Assembly: GCF_020179605.1 (NCBI RefSeq)
Contig: NZ_JAINZO010000001.1
Coordinates: 1,896,799-1,960,798 of the forward strand
Direction of reading: 5' to 3'
Source of the DNA: Geomonas agri
Lineage (GTDB): Bacteria; Desulfobacterota; Desulfuromonadia; Geobacterales; Geobacteraceae
Length of the DNA stretch: 64,000 nt
This document shows, in pieces, positions 54,809 through 64,000 of the stretch (the stretch's first letter is position 1; each line of letters starts with the position of its first letter). The notes below the pieces were generated by a model, which did not search any database, was not told where the DNA came from, and worked only from the letters and a program-made list of their open reading frames with translations. Both the position numbers and the translations under genes were made by a program.

Positions 54809-55291
54809 CTAGATCCCCACCTTGACCGGGACCGGCTGCAGCACCCGCTGCAGCTCGGAAGGAGCCATGGATACCAGGAAGCCGCGACTGCCGCCGTTGA
54901 TGTAGATGAGCGGCAGGTCGAGGATGCTCTCTTCGACGTAGACCGGCATCTGCTTCTTGGTGCCGAAGGGGGAGGTACCACCGACCATGTAGCCGGAGTG
55001 CCGGTTGGCGGTATCGGGGGTGCAGGGGGCGACGCTTTTGACGCCGATGGCCCGCGCCAGTTCCTTGGTGGAAACCTGGAGGTCACCGTGCATCAGCACC
55101 ACGAGCGGCGCTCGGGCCTCGTCCTCCATGATCAGGGTCTTGATGACGCTATGCTCGTCAACGCCCAACTCGCGTGCGGAGACGGCGGTACCGCCCTTTT
55201 CCTCGTATTGGTAGGGATGCTCGCCGAAGGTGACCCCCGCTTGCCGCAGTACCCGGATGGCAGCCGTGACCGGCGATTTCACCTTGGCCAT
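54809..55291 (-). CDS. ybaK: Cys-tRNA(Pro)/aminoacyl-tRNA deacylase YbaK
   Basis: Trans-editing enzyme that removes cysteine mis-attached to tRNA-Pro. 160 residues from ATG 55291 (AAGGAG upstream). The YbaK lysine lies in the segment VIKTLIMEDEA, and GGTSPFGTKKQMPVYVEES is typical. First gene of ybaK-sirtuin-dusB-ntrB-ntrC. Confidence 0.93.
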   Translation of the reverse strand: MAKVKSPVTAAIRVLRQAGVTFGEHPYQYEEKGGTAVSARELGVDEHSVIKTLIMEDEARAPLVVLMHGDLQVSTKELARAIGVKSVAPCTPDTANRHSGYMVGGTSPFGTKKQMPVYVEESILDLPLIYINGGSRGFLVSMAPSELQRVLQPVPVKVGI

Positions 55292-55337
55292 TGCAGTTCT
55301 CCTTGAACACATTTGATTTCGCTAGTAAAAAAGTCAC

Positions 55338-55366
55338 TTGCCAGGCACGGACATACCGGCTATAGA
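55338..55366 (+). promoter_or_regulatory. promoter of the receiver gene at 55419
   Basis: TTGCCA (55338-55343), 17 nt, TATAGA (55361-55366). Confidence 0.6.
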
Positions 55367-55418
55367 TTAATAGCACGTCTTCAGCAGCTTAACAACCGTG
55401 TAACTAGGGTAACTTGTT

Positions 55419-55829
55419 ATGGGAAATGAGAACCAACGACCGGCCAAAGTTCTGGTGATGGACGATGACGAGATGGTCCGGTTTGTAGCCGGCGAAACCT
55501 TGAAGCGCTACGGCTTCGAGGTCGAGTTCGCCAATGACGGCGCGCAGGCCGTCGACATCTACCGCGAGCGCCACGAAGCGGGCAACGGCTTCGCCGCCGT
55601 GATCCTGGACCTGAACATCCCGGGAGGCATGGGAGGGCAGGAAGCAATGAAGCGCCTGCTCGAGATAGATCCCGCCGCCAAGGGATACGTGTCCAGCGGC
55701 CGCACCGACGATCCCGTCATGATGAACTACGAGAGCTTCGGCTTCAGCGGCACCATCGAGAAGCCGTACTTCTACCTGAACAAGCAACTCATGGAAGATT
55801 TCAGCAAGACCCTGCGCGGCACCGAGTAA
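55419..55829 (+). CDS. single-domain response regulator
   Basis: 136 residues, receiver only. Acidic pocket MDDDE near residue 14, phosphoacceptor D64 (VILDLNIPGGMGG), S in GYVSSG in place of the more usual T/S position, and lysine in IEKPY. This form is often found in or near hybrid kinases. Co-transcribed with the YkgJ-like gene 2 nt downstream. Output partner unknown. Confidence 0.87.
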   Translation: MGNENQRPAKVLVMDDDEMVRFVAGETLKRYGFEVEFANDGAQAVDIYRERHEAGNGFAAVILDLNIPGGMGGQEAMKRLLEIDPAAKGYVSSGRTDDPVMMNYESFGFSGTIEKPYFYLNKQLMEDFSKTLRGTE

Positions 55830-55831
55830 GC

Positions 55832-56341
55832 ATGACCGGATTGGAAAACTATTGGGCCCTCCTGGCACGCGTCGACGAAATCTGCCGGCGCACATCGGAA
55901 GCATTCAGCACGCACATCACCTGCCATGCCGGCTGCGATGCCTGCTGCCGCCACCTCTCTATCTTCTCCGTGGAAGCCGCTGCGCTCAGAAACGCACTCA
56001 AGGAGCTCCCGCCCGAGCAGGCCGAACTGGTCCGCTCCAAGGCCCGGGAGGCGCGCGAAGACTCTCCTTGTCCGCTGCTCCACGACGGCCTGTGCCTGCT
56101 CTACCAGGCCCGCCCCATCATCTGCCGCACCCACGGGCTGCCGCTTCTGCTGTTGCGCGAGGGGGAAAAGACAGTCGACTTCTGCCCGGAGAATTTCCAG
56201 GGGCTCCCGAGCATCCCCGGCAGCGCCGTCCTCGACCTGGAGCGGCTGAACATGATGCTGGCCACCATCAACGCACTGTACCTGCAGTCCTTCCCGGGGC
56301 CCGAGCGGCTCACAATTGCCCAGGCGCTTCTCGCCGATTGA
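55832..56341 (+). CDS. YkgJ-like cysteine cluster protein
   Basis: 169 residues. Cysteines in CHAGCDACCR near residue 31 and later CPLL..C..C match the YkgJ/CxxxCxxCC family, thought to bind zinc or an Fe-S cluster. Role unknown. It begins 2 nt after the receiver gene's stop with a weak ribosome site. Confidence 0.82.
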   Translation: MTGLENYWALLARVDEICRRTSEAFSTHITCHAGCDACCRHLSIFSVEAAALRNALKELPPEQAELVRSKAREAREDSPCPLLHDGLCLLYQARPIICRTHGLPLLLLREGEKTVDFCPENFQGLPSIPGSAVLDLERLNMMLATINALYLQSFPGPERLTIAQALLAD

Positions 56342-56472
56342 CTTTTCCATCGACTTCAGGATATATGGCCCGATGCGAAAAATTAGCGTCGCCGCCGTCG
56401 CACGTAAAGCGGACGATGGCGCGGTGGATTTGGGCGCATATACTTTACTGCTGGAAAAGGAGAGGCAACACG

Positions 56473-56730
56473 ATGAAGGTAAGCTACAACACATCCGGGA
56501 GCTGCGCCTCCCGCATCGAGATAGAAATCGAGGACGGCGTCATCGTCGCCACCAAGTTCGTGGACGGCTGTGCCGGCAACACCCAGGCTGTGGCAGCCCT
56601 GGTACGCGGCATGGAGGTCAGCGAAGCGATCAGGCGCCTGAAGGGAATCGCCTGCCAGGGTGACACCTCCTGCCCGGACCAGCTGGCCAGGGCCCTGGAG
56701 CAGTCACAATGCAGCACCAGACCTTCCTAG
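56473..56730 (+). CDS. TSCPD-domain protein (TIGR03905-like)
   Basis: 85 residues. The C-terminal TSCPDQLA motif, preceded by GCAGNTQAVAALVRGMEVSE, is the TSCPD domain also found at the end of vitamin B12-dependent ribonucleotide reductases. Stand-alone forms are of unknown function. ATG 56473 has AAGGAGAGG upstream; the longer open frame upstream is a shadow of the YkgJ-like gene. Confidence 0.85.
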   Translation: MKVSYNTSGSCASRIEIEIEDGVIVATKFVDGCAGNTQAVAALVRGMEVSEAIRRLKGIACQGDTSCPDQLARALEQSQCSTRPS

Positions 56731-56741
56731 ACGGAGGCATT

Positions 56742-56960
56742 ATGGAAATCTTCGGTGGCTTCATGATGATGATGAGCATCATCGGCTTCTTCCTGGTCGT
56801 GATCTGGTTCATCCTTCCCTTCGTGATCTTCAACATCAAGGGGCGGGTGGACCGTTCCGCGGCAATGCTCGAGGAGATGGACCAGCGCTTGAAACATATC
56901 GAGCGCCTCCTGCAGGAACGAGACGTCGAGGAGCCTCGCCCGCTCGACCCGCCGCTGTAG
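56742..56960 (+). CDS. small single-span membrane protein with coiled coil
   Basis: 72 residues from ATG 56742 (GGAGG four nt upstream). One membrane segment, MSIIGFFLVVIWFILPFVIF, then a charged helix (AAMLEEMDQRLKHIERLLQE) likely to form a coiled coil. Phage-shock-like small proteins have this layout, but no family is claimed. Confidence 0.7.
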   Translation: MEIFGGFMMMMSIIGFFLVVIWFILPFVIFNIKGRVDRSAAMLEEMDQRLKHIERLLQERDVEEPRPLDPPL

Positions 56961-57061
56961 CCAACCGACTGCCCCTTTGGTCTCCACATCAAGCCCTCCC
57001 TCCGCCCGCGGCGGGGAGGGTTTCCCCCTCCCTCCCCCACCTTAAAAGGCTGTCATATCCC

Positions 57062-57090
57062 TTGCCAACCCCAGCTTTTTTCATTATCAT
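57062..57090 (+). promoter_or_regulatory. fabI promoter
   Basis: TTGCCA (57062-57067), 17 nt, TATCAT (57085-57090), about 68 nt upstream of fabI. Confidence 0.65.
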
Positions 57091-57158
57091 GTGCCGCTGT
57101 GTGTCCGCCGGCAGACTAGAGAAGGTTAATCTGGCGCAGTCGACGGCAAGGAGAGTTC

Positions 57159-57929
57159 ATGGGTTTACTGGAAGGCAAAAAAGCACTTATTTTCGGAGTA
57201 GCTAACGATAAAAGCATCGCCTGGGCTACCGCTGAGGCGTTTCACCGCGAAGGGGCTGATGTCGCCCTTGCCTATGCGGGCGAGGCGGTCGCCAAGAGGG
57301 TGATGCCGCTGGCGGAAAGCATCGACTGCAAGCTGGTGCTCCCCTGTGATGTGAGAAGTGACGAGGAGATCGCGCGCCTGTTCGCGGACGTGCGCGAGGC
57401 GTGGGGAGGACTGGACATCCTGGTGCACTCGGTCGCCTTCGCCAACAAGGAGGAACTGAAGGGCTCCTTCCTGAACACCACCCGCGAGGGGTTCGCGACC
57501 GCGCTCGACATCAGCGCCTATTCGCTGATCGCCATGGCACGGGAGGCCGCGCCGCTCATGCAGGGGCGCGACGGCAGCGTGATCGCGATGACCTACTACG
57601 GCGCCCAGAAGGTGTTCCCGAGCTACAACGTCATGGGTGTCGCCAAGGCGGCGCTGGAGGCGAGCGTACGCTACCTGGCCGAGGCGATGGGGCCGGAAGG
57701 AACCCGGGTCAACGCCATCTCCGCGGGCCCGCTGAGGACGCTGGCTTCCGCCGGCATCGGCGGCTTCGGCCAAATCGCCGGGCACGTCGCTGAAAAAGCG
57801 CCGCTTCGGCGCAACATCTCGCAGGAGGAGGTCGGCAACGCCGCCCTCTACCTCGCCAGCCCGCTCGCCAGCGGCGTGACCGGCGAGATCCACTTCGTGG
57901 ACTGCGGCTACAACACCATCGGACTGTAG
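57159..57929 (+). CDS. fabI: enoyl-ACP reductase FabI
   Basis: NADH-dependent last step of each fatty-acid elongation round; the triclosan target. 256 residues. Cofactor segment GVANDKSIAW near residue 13 and catalytic Y-x6-K in the stretch QKVFPSYNVMGVAKAAL. AAGGAGAG precedes the ATG. Twelve nt before the proposed hflX start. Confidence 0.96.
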   Translation: MGLLEGKKALIFGVANDKSIAWATAEAFHREGADVALAYAGEAVAKRVMPLAESIDCKLVLPCDVRSDEEIARLFADVREAWGGLDILVHSVAFANKEELKGSFLNTTREGFATALDISAYSLIAMAREAAPLMQGRDGSVIAMTYYGAQKVFPSYNVMGVAKAALEASVRYLAEAMGPEGTRVNAISAGPLRTLASAGIGGFGQIAGHVAEKAPLRRNISQEEVGNAALYLASPLASGVTGEIHFVDCGYNTIGL

Positions 57930-57941
57930 CGGAGGCGCGCC

Positions 57942-59645
57942 ATCAAAGGACTGCACGGTAACCTGACAGGGCTGAAATCAAGCCAGGTGAACAGGCTGGA
58001 GAGGCTGTATCGCCGCCGGGTCAAACCCACGGAGGTCATTTCGCTGGAACTTGCCCGGGAGCTCGCCGACATCTCGCTGGAGATCCGGCGCCAGATCGGC
58101 ATCCTGGTGAGCCGGATCGGCGAGATCGCCTACGTGGTGGTGGGGGACGAGCGCGGCATCATGATCCCCGCCCTCGAAGATTACCCGCTGGGCAAGCGGC
58201 TTTTGCGCGGCGTGCGCCTGGTGCACACCCACCTGAAAGGCGAGGTGCTCTCCGACGACGACCTGACCGACCTGTCGCTGTTGCGCCTGGACCTGATCGC
58301 CGCCCTGCAGCTCACCCAGAACCCGGACCGCTTCTCGATCCAGACTGCCGCGTTGGTCCCCCCCGACGGCGGCCACCTTCCCTACCAGGTAGAGCCCTCG
58401 GTTCCCTTCCAGAAGTACGACCTCGAGTTCAAGGGATTCGTGGAAACCCTGGAACAGACCATGGAGCGCGGCCTCAAGGAAGGCAAGATCGTCGCCAGCA
58501 GCCAGGAGCGCGGCATCCTGATCTCCGTCACCCAGCGTCCCATGGAGGAGGCGGTCGATTCCATCGAGGAGCTGAAGGAGTTGGCCCGCACCGCCGGCGT
58601 CGGCGTCCTCGATACCGTTATCCAGCGCCCCAAGGAGTTCAACCCGCGCTACCTGCTGGGCGAGGGGAAGATCCGCGAGGTGGTGATCAAGGCGCTGCAG
58701 TACGGCGCCACCATGCTGGTCTTCGACCAGGAGCTCTCGCCGGCCCAGGTCCGCTCCATATCCGAGCTGACCGAACTGAAGGTTATCGACCGCAGCCAAT
58801 TGATCCTGGACATCTTCGCGCGGCGCGCCACCACCCTGGATGGCAAGGTGCAGGTGGAACTGGCCCAGCTAAAGTACCTGATGCCCAGGCTCTCCGGGCG
58901 CGGCGTGCAGATGTCGCGGCTCATGGGCGGTATCGGCGGGCGCGGTCCCGGCGAGACCAAGCTCGAGATCGACCGGCGCCGTATCAGGGACCGCATCGCG
59001 CACCTGGAAAGAGAACTGAAGGAGCTCTCCAACGGCCGCTACCAACGCCGACAGAAGCGCGTCAAGGCGGGCATCCCCATCATCTCCATCGTCGGGTACA
59101 CCAACGCCGGCAAGTCCACCCTCTTGAACACCATGACCAAGAGCGAGGTGTTCACCGAGGACCTCCTCTTCGCCACGCTGGACACTTCTTCCCGGCGGCT
59201 GCGCTTCCCCTTGGACCGCGAGGTGATCATCACCGACACCGTCGGTTTCATCAGGAGCCTCCCCAAGTCACTGCTGGGCGCCTTCAAGGCAACCCTGGAG
59301 GAGTTGAAAGACGCCGACCTGCTGTTGCACCTGGTCGACTGCGGCCACCCGCGCCTGGAGGAGCACATCAACCAGGTGAACGACATCCTGGCCGAACTGG
59401 AACTATCCCAGAAGCCGACCCTCCTGGTGTTCAACAAGATGGACCTGCTTCCGGACCTGAAGAAGAGCGATCCCCTTGCCTTCATGAAGGTGCGGCAGCT
59501 GACCCGCAAGTACGGCGCCATCACCATCAGCGCCTCCGATCGCAAGACCCTCGAACCGCTCATGAAAGAGTTGCAGCACCGTTTCTGGCACGACGTCGAG
59601 GATTACCGGGCCCCGGGGGAGAACCACGACGAGTTCGAGGAGTAG
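57942..59645 (+). CDS. hflX: GTPase HflX, apparent ATC start
   Basis: Ribosome-splitting GTPase. A GTG at 57987 gives 552 residues, but the conserved N-terminal helix reads further up as [20 protein letters not shown], and the frame ends at ATC 57942, six nt after a perfect GGAGG. Starting there gives 567 residues. No ATG, GTG or TTG lies between 57942 and 57987. G1 [10 protein letters not shown]3 DTVGF, G4 NKMD and the glycine-rich [14 protein letters not shown] are intact; an extra N-terminal domain of about 180 residues precedes the HflX core. The start is inferred. Confidence 0.92.
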   Translation: MKGLHGNLTGLKSSQVNRLERLYRRRVKPTEVISLELARELADISLEIRRQIGILVSRIGEIAYVVVGDERGIMIPALEDYPLGKRLLRGVRLVHTHLKGEVLSDDDLTDLSLLRLDLIAALQLTQNPDRFSIQTAALVPPDGGHLPYQVEPSVPFQKYDLEFKGFVETLEQTMERGLKEGKIVASSQERGILISVTQRPMEEAVDSIEELKELARTAGVGVLDTVIQRPKEFNPRYLLGEGKIREVVIKALQYGATMLVFDQELSPAQVRSISELTELKVIDRSQLILDIFARRATTLDGKVQVELAQLKYLMPRLSGRGVQMSRLMGGIGGRGPGETKLEIDRRRIRDRIAHLERELKELSNGRYQRRQKRVKAGIPIISIVGYTNAGKSTLLNTMTKSEVFTEDLLFATLDTSSRRLRFPLDREVIITDTVGFIRSLPKSLLGAFKATLEELKDADLLLHLVDCGHPRLEEHINQVNDILAELELSQKPTLLVFNKMDLLPDLKKSDPLAFMKVRQLTRKYGAITISASDRKTLEPLMKELQHRFWHDVEDYRAPGENHDEFEE

Positions 59646-59686
59646 TTCGGCTCTCTCCTTCCCGTAGTAGAGGAATCGATCTTTAC

Positions 59687-60304
59687 ATGGACCAGCAAGC
59701 CATCATCTACGCCCTCGACCTCCTGGGCACCGTCGCCTTCGCCGCCTCGGGAGCGCTCGCCGGCGTACGCCGCGGCATGGACCTCTTGGGCATCATCGTG
59801 CTCGGCATCGTCACCGCAACCGGCGGAGGCGTCATCCGCGACGTCCTCTTGAACGACACTCCCCCCTTCTGTTTCAAAAACGAGCTCTACCTCTACCTCG
59901 CCGTGGCCGCCTCGGTAGTGGTCTTTCTCACCCCGCGCAGTTTCGAGCGGATGAACCGCGCCATGCTCCTCCTGGACGCCCTGGGATTGGGGACTTTCCT
60001 GGTGATCGGGACCTCCAAGGCGCTCCAGTTCAACCTGGGGCTCATGGGCGCCATCATCATGGGGGTAATGACCGCGACCTGCGGCGGGTTGGTGCGCGAC
60101 CTCCTCTCCAACGAGATCCCGCTCATCCTGCAGCGCGAGATCTACGCCTCGGCCTGCGTGGTCGGAGGAGCCCTCTTCTTCTTTCTGCACCAGACCAGCC
60201 TCCCCTCCCAGGTGAACCTCACCGTCTCCGCCGCGACCGTGATCGCCATCCGCTGCACCGCCATCGTCAAGGGGTGGCAGCTGCCGCGCGGCCAGGCCCT
60301 CTAA
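59687..60304 (+). CDS. TRIC-type (UPF0126/YicG) cation channel protein
   Basis: 205 residues, about seven membrane segments. The repeated motif GGGVIRD and CGGLVRD, once per half, marks the internal duplication of TRIC/UPF0126 proteins. Bacterial members form trimeric channels conducting monovalent cations. Physiological role here unknown. GAGGAA lies 11 nt before ATG 59687. Confidence 0.88.
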   Translation: MDQQAIIYALDLLGTVAFAASGALAGVRRGMDLLGIIVLGIVTATGGGVIRDVLLNDTPPFCFKNELYLYLAVAASVVVFLTPRSFERMNRAMLLLDALGLGTFLVIGTSKALQFNLGLMGAIIMGVMTATCGGLVRDLLSNEIPLILQREIYASACVVGGALFFFLHQTSLPSQVNLTVSAATVIAIRCTAIVKGWQLPRGQAL

Positions 60305-60307
60305 CCC

Positions 60308-60778
60308 ATGCCCAAACAGAGTGCGGGGCTCATCATGTACCGCGTCGTCAACGGCGAACCGGAGCTTCTTCTGGTGCACCCGGGCGGGCCGTTCTGGGCC
60401 AAGAAGGATCTCGGTGCGTGGTCGATCCCCAAGGGGGAATACCTTCCGGGCGAGGATCCATTCCAGGTGGCCCGGCGCGAGTTCTACGAGGAAACGGGAC
60501 TGACCCCGGAGGGGGAGTTCCAGGAGCTGGCCGAGATCAGGCAGGCGGGGGGCAAGCGGGTCAAGGCATGGCTCTTTGCCGGCGACTGCGATCCCGCCAC
60601 CCTTACCAGCAACAGTTTCACCATGGAGTGGCCGCCCCGCTCGGGACGGCAGACAGAGTTTCCCGAGGTGGACCGCGCCTCCTGGTTCACGGTGGCACAG
60701 GCCCGAGAAAAAATCCTCCCCAGCCAACTATCGCTGATCGACCAAGTAACCACACTGCTGCGCAAGTCGGACCAGTAA
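60308..60778 (+). CDS. Nudix hydrolase
   Basis: 156 residues. The Nudix box runs from G in PKGEYLPGED to REFYEETGL (about residues 44-64), complete for metal binding. The N-terminal AGLIMYRVVNGEPELLLVHP is typical of small Nudix proteins resembling YpjP/MutT-like housekeepers. Substrate unknown. Begins 3 nt after the channel gene. Confidence 0.9.
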   Translation: MPKQSAGLIMYRVVNGEPELLLVHPGGPFWAKKDLGAWSIPKGEYLPGEDPFQVARREFYEETGLTPEGEFQELAEIRQAGGKRVKAWLFAGDCDPATLTSNSFTMEWPPRSGRQTEFPEVDRASWFTVAQAREKILPSQLSLIDQVTTLLRKSDQ

Positions 60779-60941
60779 ACTCGCACGGACCTCTTCGTTT
60801 TTTCCCGCCACACTCCCTCCCTTTTCATCCGGCTCATCTTTCCAGCTAAACTTCAGCACCTTACCTGCCAACAGTAAACAGCCACACTGTTCCCCTACCT
60901 TTTTTGACTCTTCTGTACCCTACTTTTTTTATCGTATACAT

Positions 60942-60969
60942 TTAAGTCCATGAATCTACTGGTCGATGG
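60942..60969 (+). promoter_or_regulatory. possible sigma28-type promoter for the chemoreceptor gene
   Basis: TTAAGTCC (60942-60949), 12 nt, GTCGATGG (60962-60969) resembles the flagellar sigma28 consensus TAAAGTTT-n11-GCCGATAA at 10 of 16 positions. Only suggestive. Nothing else was seen in 60779-61047. Confidence 0.35.
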
Positions 60970-61047
60970 GGTAGAAAGCGTCGCTGCGAAGACAGAGCCG
61001 ACCACAAGGGCAGGTGCGGCACGACTATGAATGAACCAGGGGGGAAA

Positions 61048-63225
61048 ATGAAGATTCAGGACATGAAGATCGGTACGCGGCTTAGCGTTGGCTTCGGCAT
61101 CATCCTGTTACTGCTCCTTGTCATCGGTACCATCAGCGTTTTCAGCATGCTCAAGATCGACCAGGGGCTGGAAACCATCGTAAAGAAGGATTACGCCAAG
61201 ATAAAGCTTGCCAACGAGAGCGCCGACAACGTCACGACCATCGTCTCCAGCATCAAGTCGATGGTCATCGAGTCCGATCCGATGGCCAGGCGCGAGGAAA
61301 ACAAGAAGATCGAACAAGCCCGGCAGCAGTACAAGGCCGCCATGGAAAAACTCGAAAAACTTGAGAGCACCGAGAAGGGCAAGGCGCTGATCGCCAAGGC
61401 CAAGCTCTCGCTCGACAACGCCCGCAAGGCCAACAACCAGGCTATAGAGCTGGCCCTGGCTGGCAACAGCGCCCGGGCCGCGACCTTGTTCGAAAAGGAG
61501 GCTGAGCCGCTGTGCGCTGCGATCGACTCGGCATTCAGGGATCTGGTGCAGTACCAGGAGCAGGGTATCGAAGAGCGCTACGATAATGCCGCCGCACTCT
61601 CCGCGCGCTCCCGCATCATCGCCATCACCCTGGCGCTGTTCGCCATAGCCATTGGCGCGGCCATCGGCTTCGTCATCACCCGCAGCATCAGTCGCCCAGT
61701 GGGCGCACTGTCCGCCTGCGCCGACAAGCTCGCGCTCGGGGACGTCGAGGTGGAAATCGACACCGAGGGCAAAGACGAGATCGCCCTTTTGGCACGCTCC
61801 TTCAAGAACATGGCGGACAACATCAAGGAGGCCTCGCTTGCGGCCGAGCGCGTCGCCCACGGTGACCTCTCGGTGCAGGTCACCCCGAAATCGGAGCGGG
61901 ACCTGATGGGCAACAACCTCTCCACCATGATCGCCACCATCGGCACGCTGAGCCAGGAGATGAACGAATTGATCAAGGCGATCCGGGAGGGCAAGCTCAG
62001 CGTACGCGGCGATGCGGCAGCGTTCCAGGGGGCCTGGGGTGAGCTCCTTACCGGGCAGAACCGGCTGATCGAGGCGTTCGTGCAGCCGATCGACGTCACC
62101 TCGCGCCACCTCGCCCGTATCTCCAAGGGGGACATCCCCGCCAAGATCACCGACACCTACTACGGCGATTTCAACGACATCATCAACAGCCTCAACCTGC
62201 TGATCGACGCCAACAACGACGCCACCAATCTCGCCAAGGAAATCGCGGAGGGGAACCTGCTCCTCGAGGTGAAGCAGCGCTCGGAAAACGACGGGCTTAT
62301 GCAGGCGCTGTCAGCCATGGTGCGCAACCTGACCCGCGTGGTCTCCGACGTCAAGATCGCCGCCGACAACGTCACATCCGGGAGCCAGGCGCTCAGTTCC
62401 ACCTCCGAGGAAATGTCCCAAGGGGCGAGCGAACAGGCAGCCTCGGCGGAAGAGGCGAGCTCGTCCATGGAGCAGATGACCTCCAACATCAGGCAGAACG
62501 CGGACAACTCGATGCAGACGGAAAAGATCGCGGTTAAGTCGGCGACCGACGCCAGCGAAAGCGGCCAGGCGGTGGCGAGAACGGTGGCGGCCATGAAAGA
62601 GATTGCCTCCAAGACCTCGATCATCGAGGAGATCGCGCGCCAGACCAACCTCTTGGCCCTGAACGCAGCCATAGAGGCGGCGCGGGCGGGGGAGCACGGC
62701 AAGGGATTCGCCGTGGTGGCCTCAGAGGTGAGAAAGCTCGCCGAACGGAGCCAACGGGCAGCCGGAGAGATCGGCGATCTTTCCCTCACCTCTGTCGAGG
62801 TGGCGGAGCACGCCGGAGCCCTGCTGGAGATGCTGGTCCCCGACATCCACAAGACGGCGGAACTGGTGCAGGAGATTTCAGCCGCCTGCAAGGAACAGGA
62901 CACCGGCGCCGAGCAGATCAACCGCGCCATCCAGCAGCTGGACCAGGTGATCCAGCAAAACGCCAGCGCGTCCGAGGAGATGGCCTCCACGGCCGAAGAA
63001 CTCGCCTCCCAGGCCGAGCAGCTGCAGGGCACCATCGCGTTCTTCAAGGTCGGCGCATCAGCCGTTGAACAGAGACGGCCCAGCAAGCCGGCGGCGGCGA
63101 CGCAAAAGCGGGGGCAGCAGAAGCTGACCCGTTCCGGAAGCGTATTGCCGGGGCTGACCGGAGTCGAACTGAACATGGTGGCCAACGAGGAGAGCCTGCT
63201 GCAGGCGGGATTCGAGAGGTACTAG
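61048..63225 (+). CDS. methyl-accepting chemotaxis protein
   Basis: 725 residues from ATG 61048 (GGGGGG upstream). Membrane segments at about 13-36 and 190-212 enclose a four-helix-bundle sensor. After them come HAMP ([20 protein letters not shown]) and probably further HAMP-like repeats, then the signalling hairpin around [20 protein letters not shown]. No CheR-tether pentapeptide at the C-terminus (ends LLQAGFERY). Ligand unknown. Confidence 0.93.
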   Translation: MKIQDMKIGTRLSVGFGIILLLLLVIGTISVFSMLKIDQGLETIVKKDYAKIKLANESADNVTTIVSSIKSMVIESDPMARREENKKIEQARQQYKAAMEKLEKLESTEKGKALIAKAKLSLDNARKANNQAIELALAGNSARAATLFEKEAEPLCAAIDSAFRDLVQYQEQGIEERYDNAAALSARSRIIAITLALFAIAIGAAIGFVITRSISRPVGALSACADKLALGDVEVEIDTEGKDEIALLARSFKNMADNIKEASLAAERVAHGDLSVQVTPKSERDLMGNNLSTMIATIGTLSQEMNELIKAIREGKLSVRGDAAAFQGAWGELLTGQNRLIEAFVQPIDVTSRHLARISKGDIPAKITDTYYGDFNDIINSLNLLIDANNDATNLAKEIAEGNLLLEVKQRSENDGLMQALSAMVRNLTRVVSDVKIAADNVTSGSQALSSTSEEMSQGASEQAASAEEASSSMEQMTSNIRQNADNSMQTEKIAVKSATDASESGQAVARTVAAMKEIASKTSIIEEIARQTNLLALNAAIEAARAGEHGKGFAVVASEVRKLAERSQRAAGEIGDLSLTSVEVAEHAGALLEMLVPDIHKTAELVQEISAACKEQDTGAEQINRAIQQLDQVIQQNASASEEMASTAEELASQAEQLQGTIAFFKVGASAVEQRRPSKPAAATQKRGQQKLTRSGSVLPGLTGVELNMVANEESLLQAGFERY

Positions 63226-63248
63226 CAGACCATCTACAGCGTGACGAG

Positions 63249-63278
63249 AAAGGCGGCCCAACGCGGCCGCCTTTTCTT
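63249..63278 (+). terminator. terminator after the chemoreceptor gene
   Basis: AAAGGCGGCC/GGCCGCCTTT ten-bp stem with a six-nt loop followed by TCTTT; may also serve rtcA on the other strand only weakly. Confidence 0.88.
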
Positions 63279-63280
63279 TG

Positions 63281-64000
63281 TCACGAAGTCGGGGTGATGG
63301 CCACCGCGCCGGGTCCCCCTTCCCTCCCTTCCACGCGGCAGGAAAGCTTCAGGAAGTAGCCCGTCACCAGAAGGTTGATGGCAAGGTGGCTGGTGATGCG
63401 CGAGGTGCGAAAGAGCGAGGCCCCCGTGCCACGGGCGAGGTAGAGCACTAGCTGGTCGGCGAGGTGGGGGTCGACCGCTTCGCCGCTTTCATGGTGCTCG
63501 AGAAACTCGCTGGCCGCCTCGGCCCCGACCGTTTCCGCGGGCTTGCCCCGCTCCCCCAGGGCGGTGAACCCGGCCACGGCGTGCTCGTACTCTGCCTTGA
63601 TGAAGATGAAGGTCCCCTGCCCGAAGATGGTCAACTCCCGCGTTTCTATGTCCATGGGCAGACCGCGCTCCAGCTTACCCTTGAGGCCGGTGAGGGCTGA
63701 CTGGATCTGCCGCTCGGCGATGGTCCTCGGGAGGTTGCCGACGGCAGAGACGATGCGCAGTCGGGTGAGCTTCCCCCTCTCCCGGGGGAGGTACGGGGCC
63801 AGCACTTCGGCTGGTTCCACCGTGCACTCCACGCGCCCTCCCCCCTTGGGGTAGAAGCCGAAGGAGCGGGCGGTGGTTTCGCCGCGCACCCCGAGCCGTG
63901 CGATGCTGGGCCAGAAGATTTCCTCGAAGTAGTTCCAGGAAGGGCTGAAAGGGACGTGGGTGCTGCCAATGACGGTGACCCTGCTTGCCTTGCGGGCGGC
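63281..64000 (-). CDS. rtcA: RNA 3'-terminal phosphate cyclase, partial
   Basis: ATP-dependent enzyme converting RNA 3'-phosphates to 2',3'-cyclic phosphates, part of RNA repair with RtcB. The window holds the C-terminal 239 residues: GSTHVPFSPSWNYFEEIFWP at the edge, then GFYPKGGG and DIETRELTIFGQGTF, and the end HLADQLVLYLARGTGA with a late SHLAINLL segment. The frame is open through to 64000, so the true start lies outside. Confidence 0.9.
   Translation of the reverse strand, partial: AARKASRVTVIGSTHVPFSPSWNYFEEIFWPSIARLGVRGETTARSFGFYPKGGGRVECTVEPAEVLAPYLPRERGKLTRLRIVSAVGNLPRTIAERQIQSALTGLKGKLERGLPMDIETRELTIFGQGTFIFIKAEYEHAVAGFTALGERGKPAETVGAEAASEFLEHHESGEAVDPHLADQLVLYLARGTGASLFRTSRITSHLAINLLVTGYFLKLSCRVEGREGGPGAVAITPTS

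Overview
The window looks like chromosomal core sequence of a GC-rich Geobacter-type bacterium (Desulfuromonadota; closest in feel to the Geobacter/Citrifermentans/Geomonas group). Pointers are the gene orders (rpsB-tsf-pyrH-frr-uppS-cdsA-dxr-rseP; rpsF-rpsR-DUF2232-rplI; ychF-pth-rplY-prs), many PilZ and receiver proteins, a bacteriohemerythrin, an NAD-glutamate dehydrogenase of about 1000 residues, and two GEMM-Ib riboswitches of the kind known from Geobacter. Species assignment is inference.

Layout. 1-4.1 kb (minus): branched-chain amino acid genes ilvD-ilvB-ilvN behind a promoter with a GntR-type palindrome in its leader. 4.1-12 kb (minus): tsaB, rseP, dxr, cdsA, uppS, frr, pyrH, tsf, rpsB, a translation and envelope-lipid cluster read from a promoter near 12.0 kb. 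12.2-14.8 kb: divergent ilvY and long-form ilvC around palindromic operators. 15-16.8 kb (minus): an alpha/beta hydrolase and a hypothetical gene whose end runs into an unassigned structured segment. 16.8-22.6 kb (minus): rpsF-rpsR-DUF2232-rplI, then prs-rplY-pth-ychF. 22.7-27.6 kb: an accessory block inserted between prs and tRNA-Gln/ispE, holding a PilZ protein, two riboswitches with the A20 signature of 3',3'-cGAMP receptors, a His-rich secreted protein, a DUF4382 lipoprotein, a hemerythrin, a SYLF protein and a 41-bp tandem array. 27.7-30 kb (minus): tRNA-Gln, ispE, truD. 30-38.5 kb: large glutamate dehydrogenase, trmB, rhlB with a WYL regulator, a MidA-like methyltransferase and a HAD hydrolase. 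38.6-49.6 kb (plus): aspA, NifU-like scaffold, phospholipase D-type synthase, mutS2, a DHFR-TPR fusion, recO, dnaB, a possible second enoyl-ACP reductase and a REC-PilZ protein. 49.5-55.3 kb (minus): ybaK, sirtuin, dusB, ntrB, ntrC, isochorismatase-like hydrolase. 55.4-63.2 kb (plus): receiver, YkgJ-like, TSCPD and membrane proteins, fabI, hflX, TRIC channel, Nudix, chemoreceptor. The right edge holds part of rtcA.

Points that stand out: (1) the cGAMP-type riboswitch block, which reads as a second-messenger-controlled envelope module; (2) two genes, cdsA and hflX, that appear to start at ATC behind strong Shine-Dalgarno sequences; (3) the enterobacterial-style ilvY-ilvC pair; (4) several families of dispersed intergenic palindromes plus a 41-bp tandem array; (5) a DHFR-TPR fusion; (6) an unassigned segment of about 400 bp downstream of a hypothetical gene. 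Everything here is by reading alone; no database search was run.
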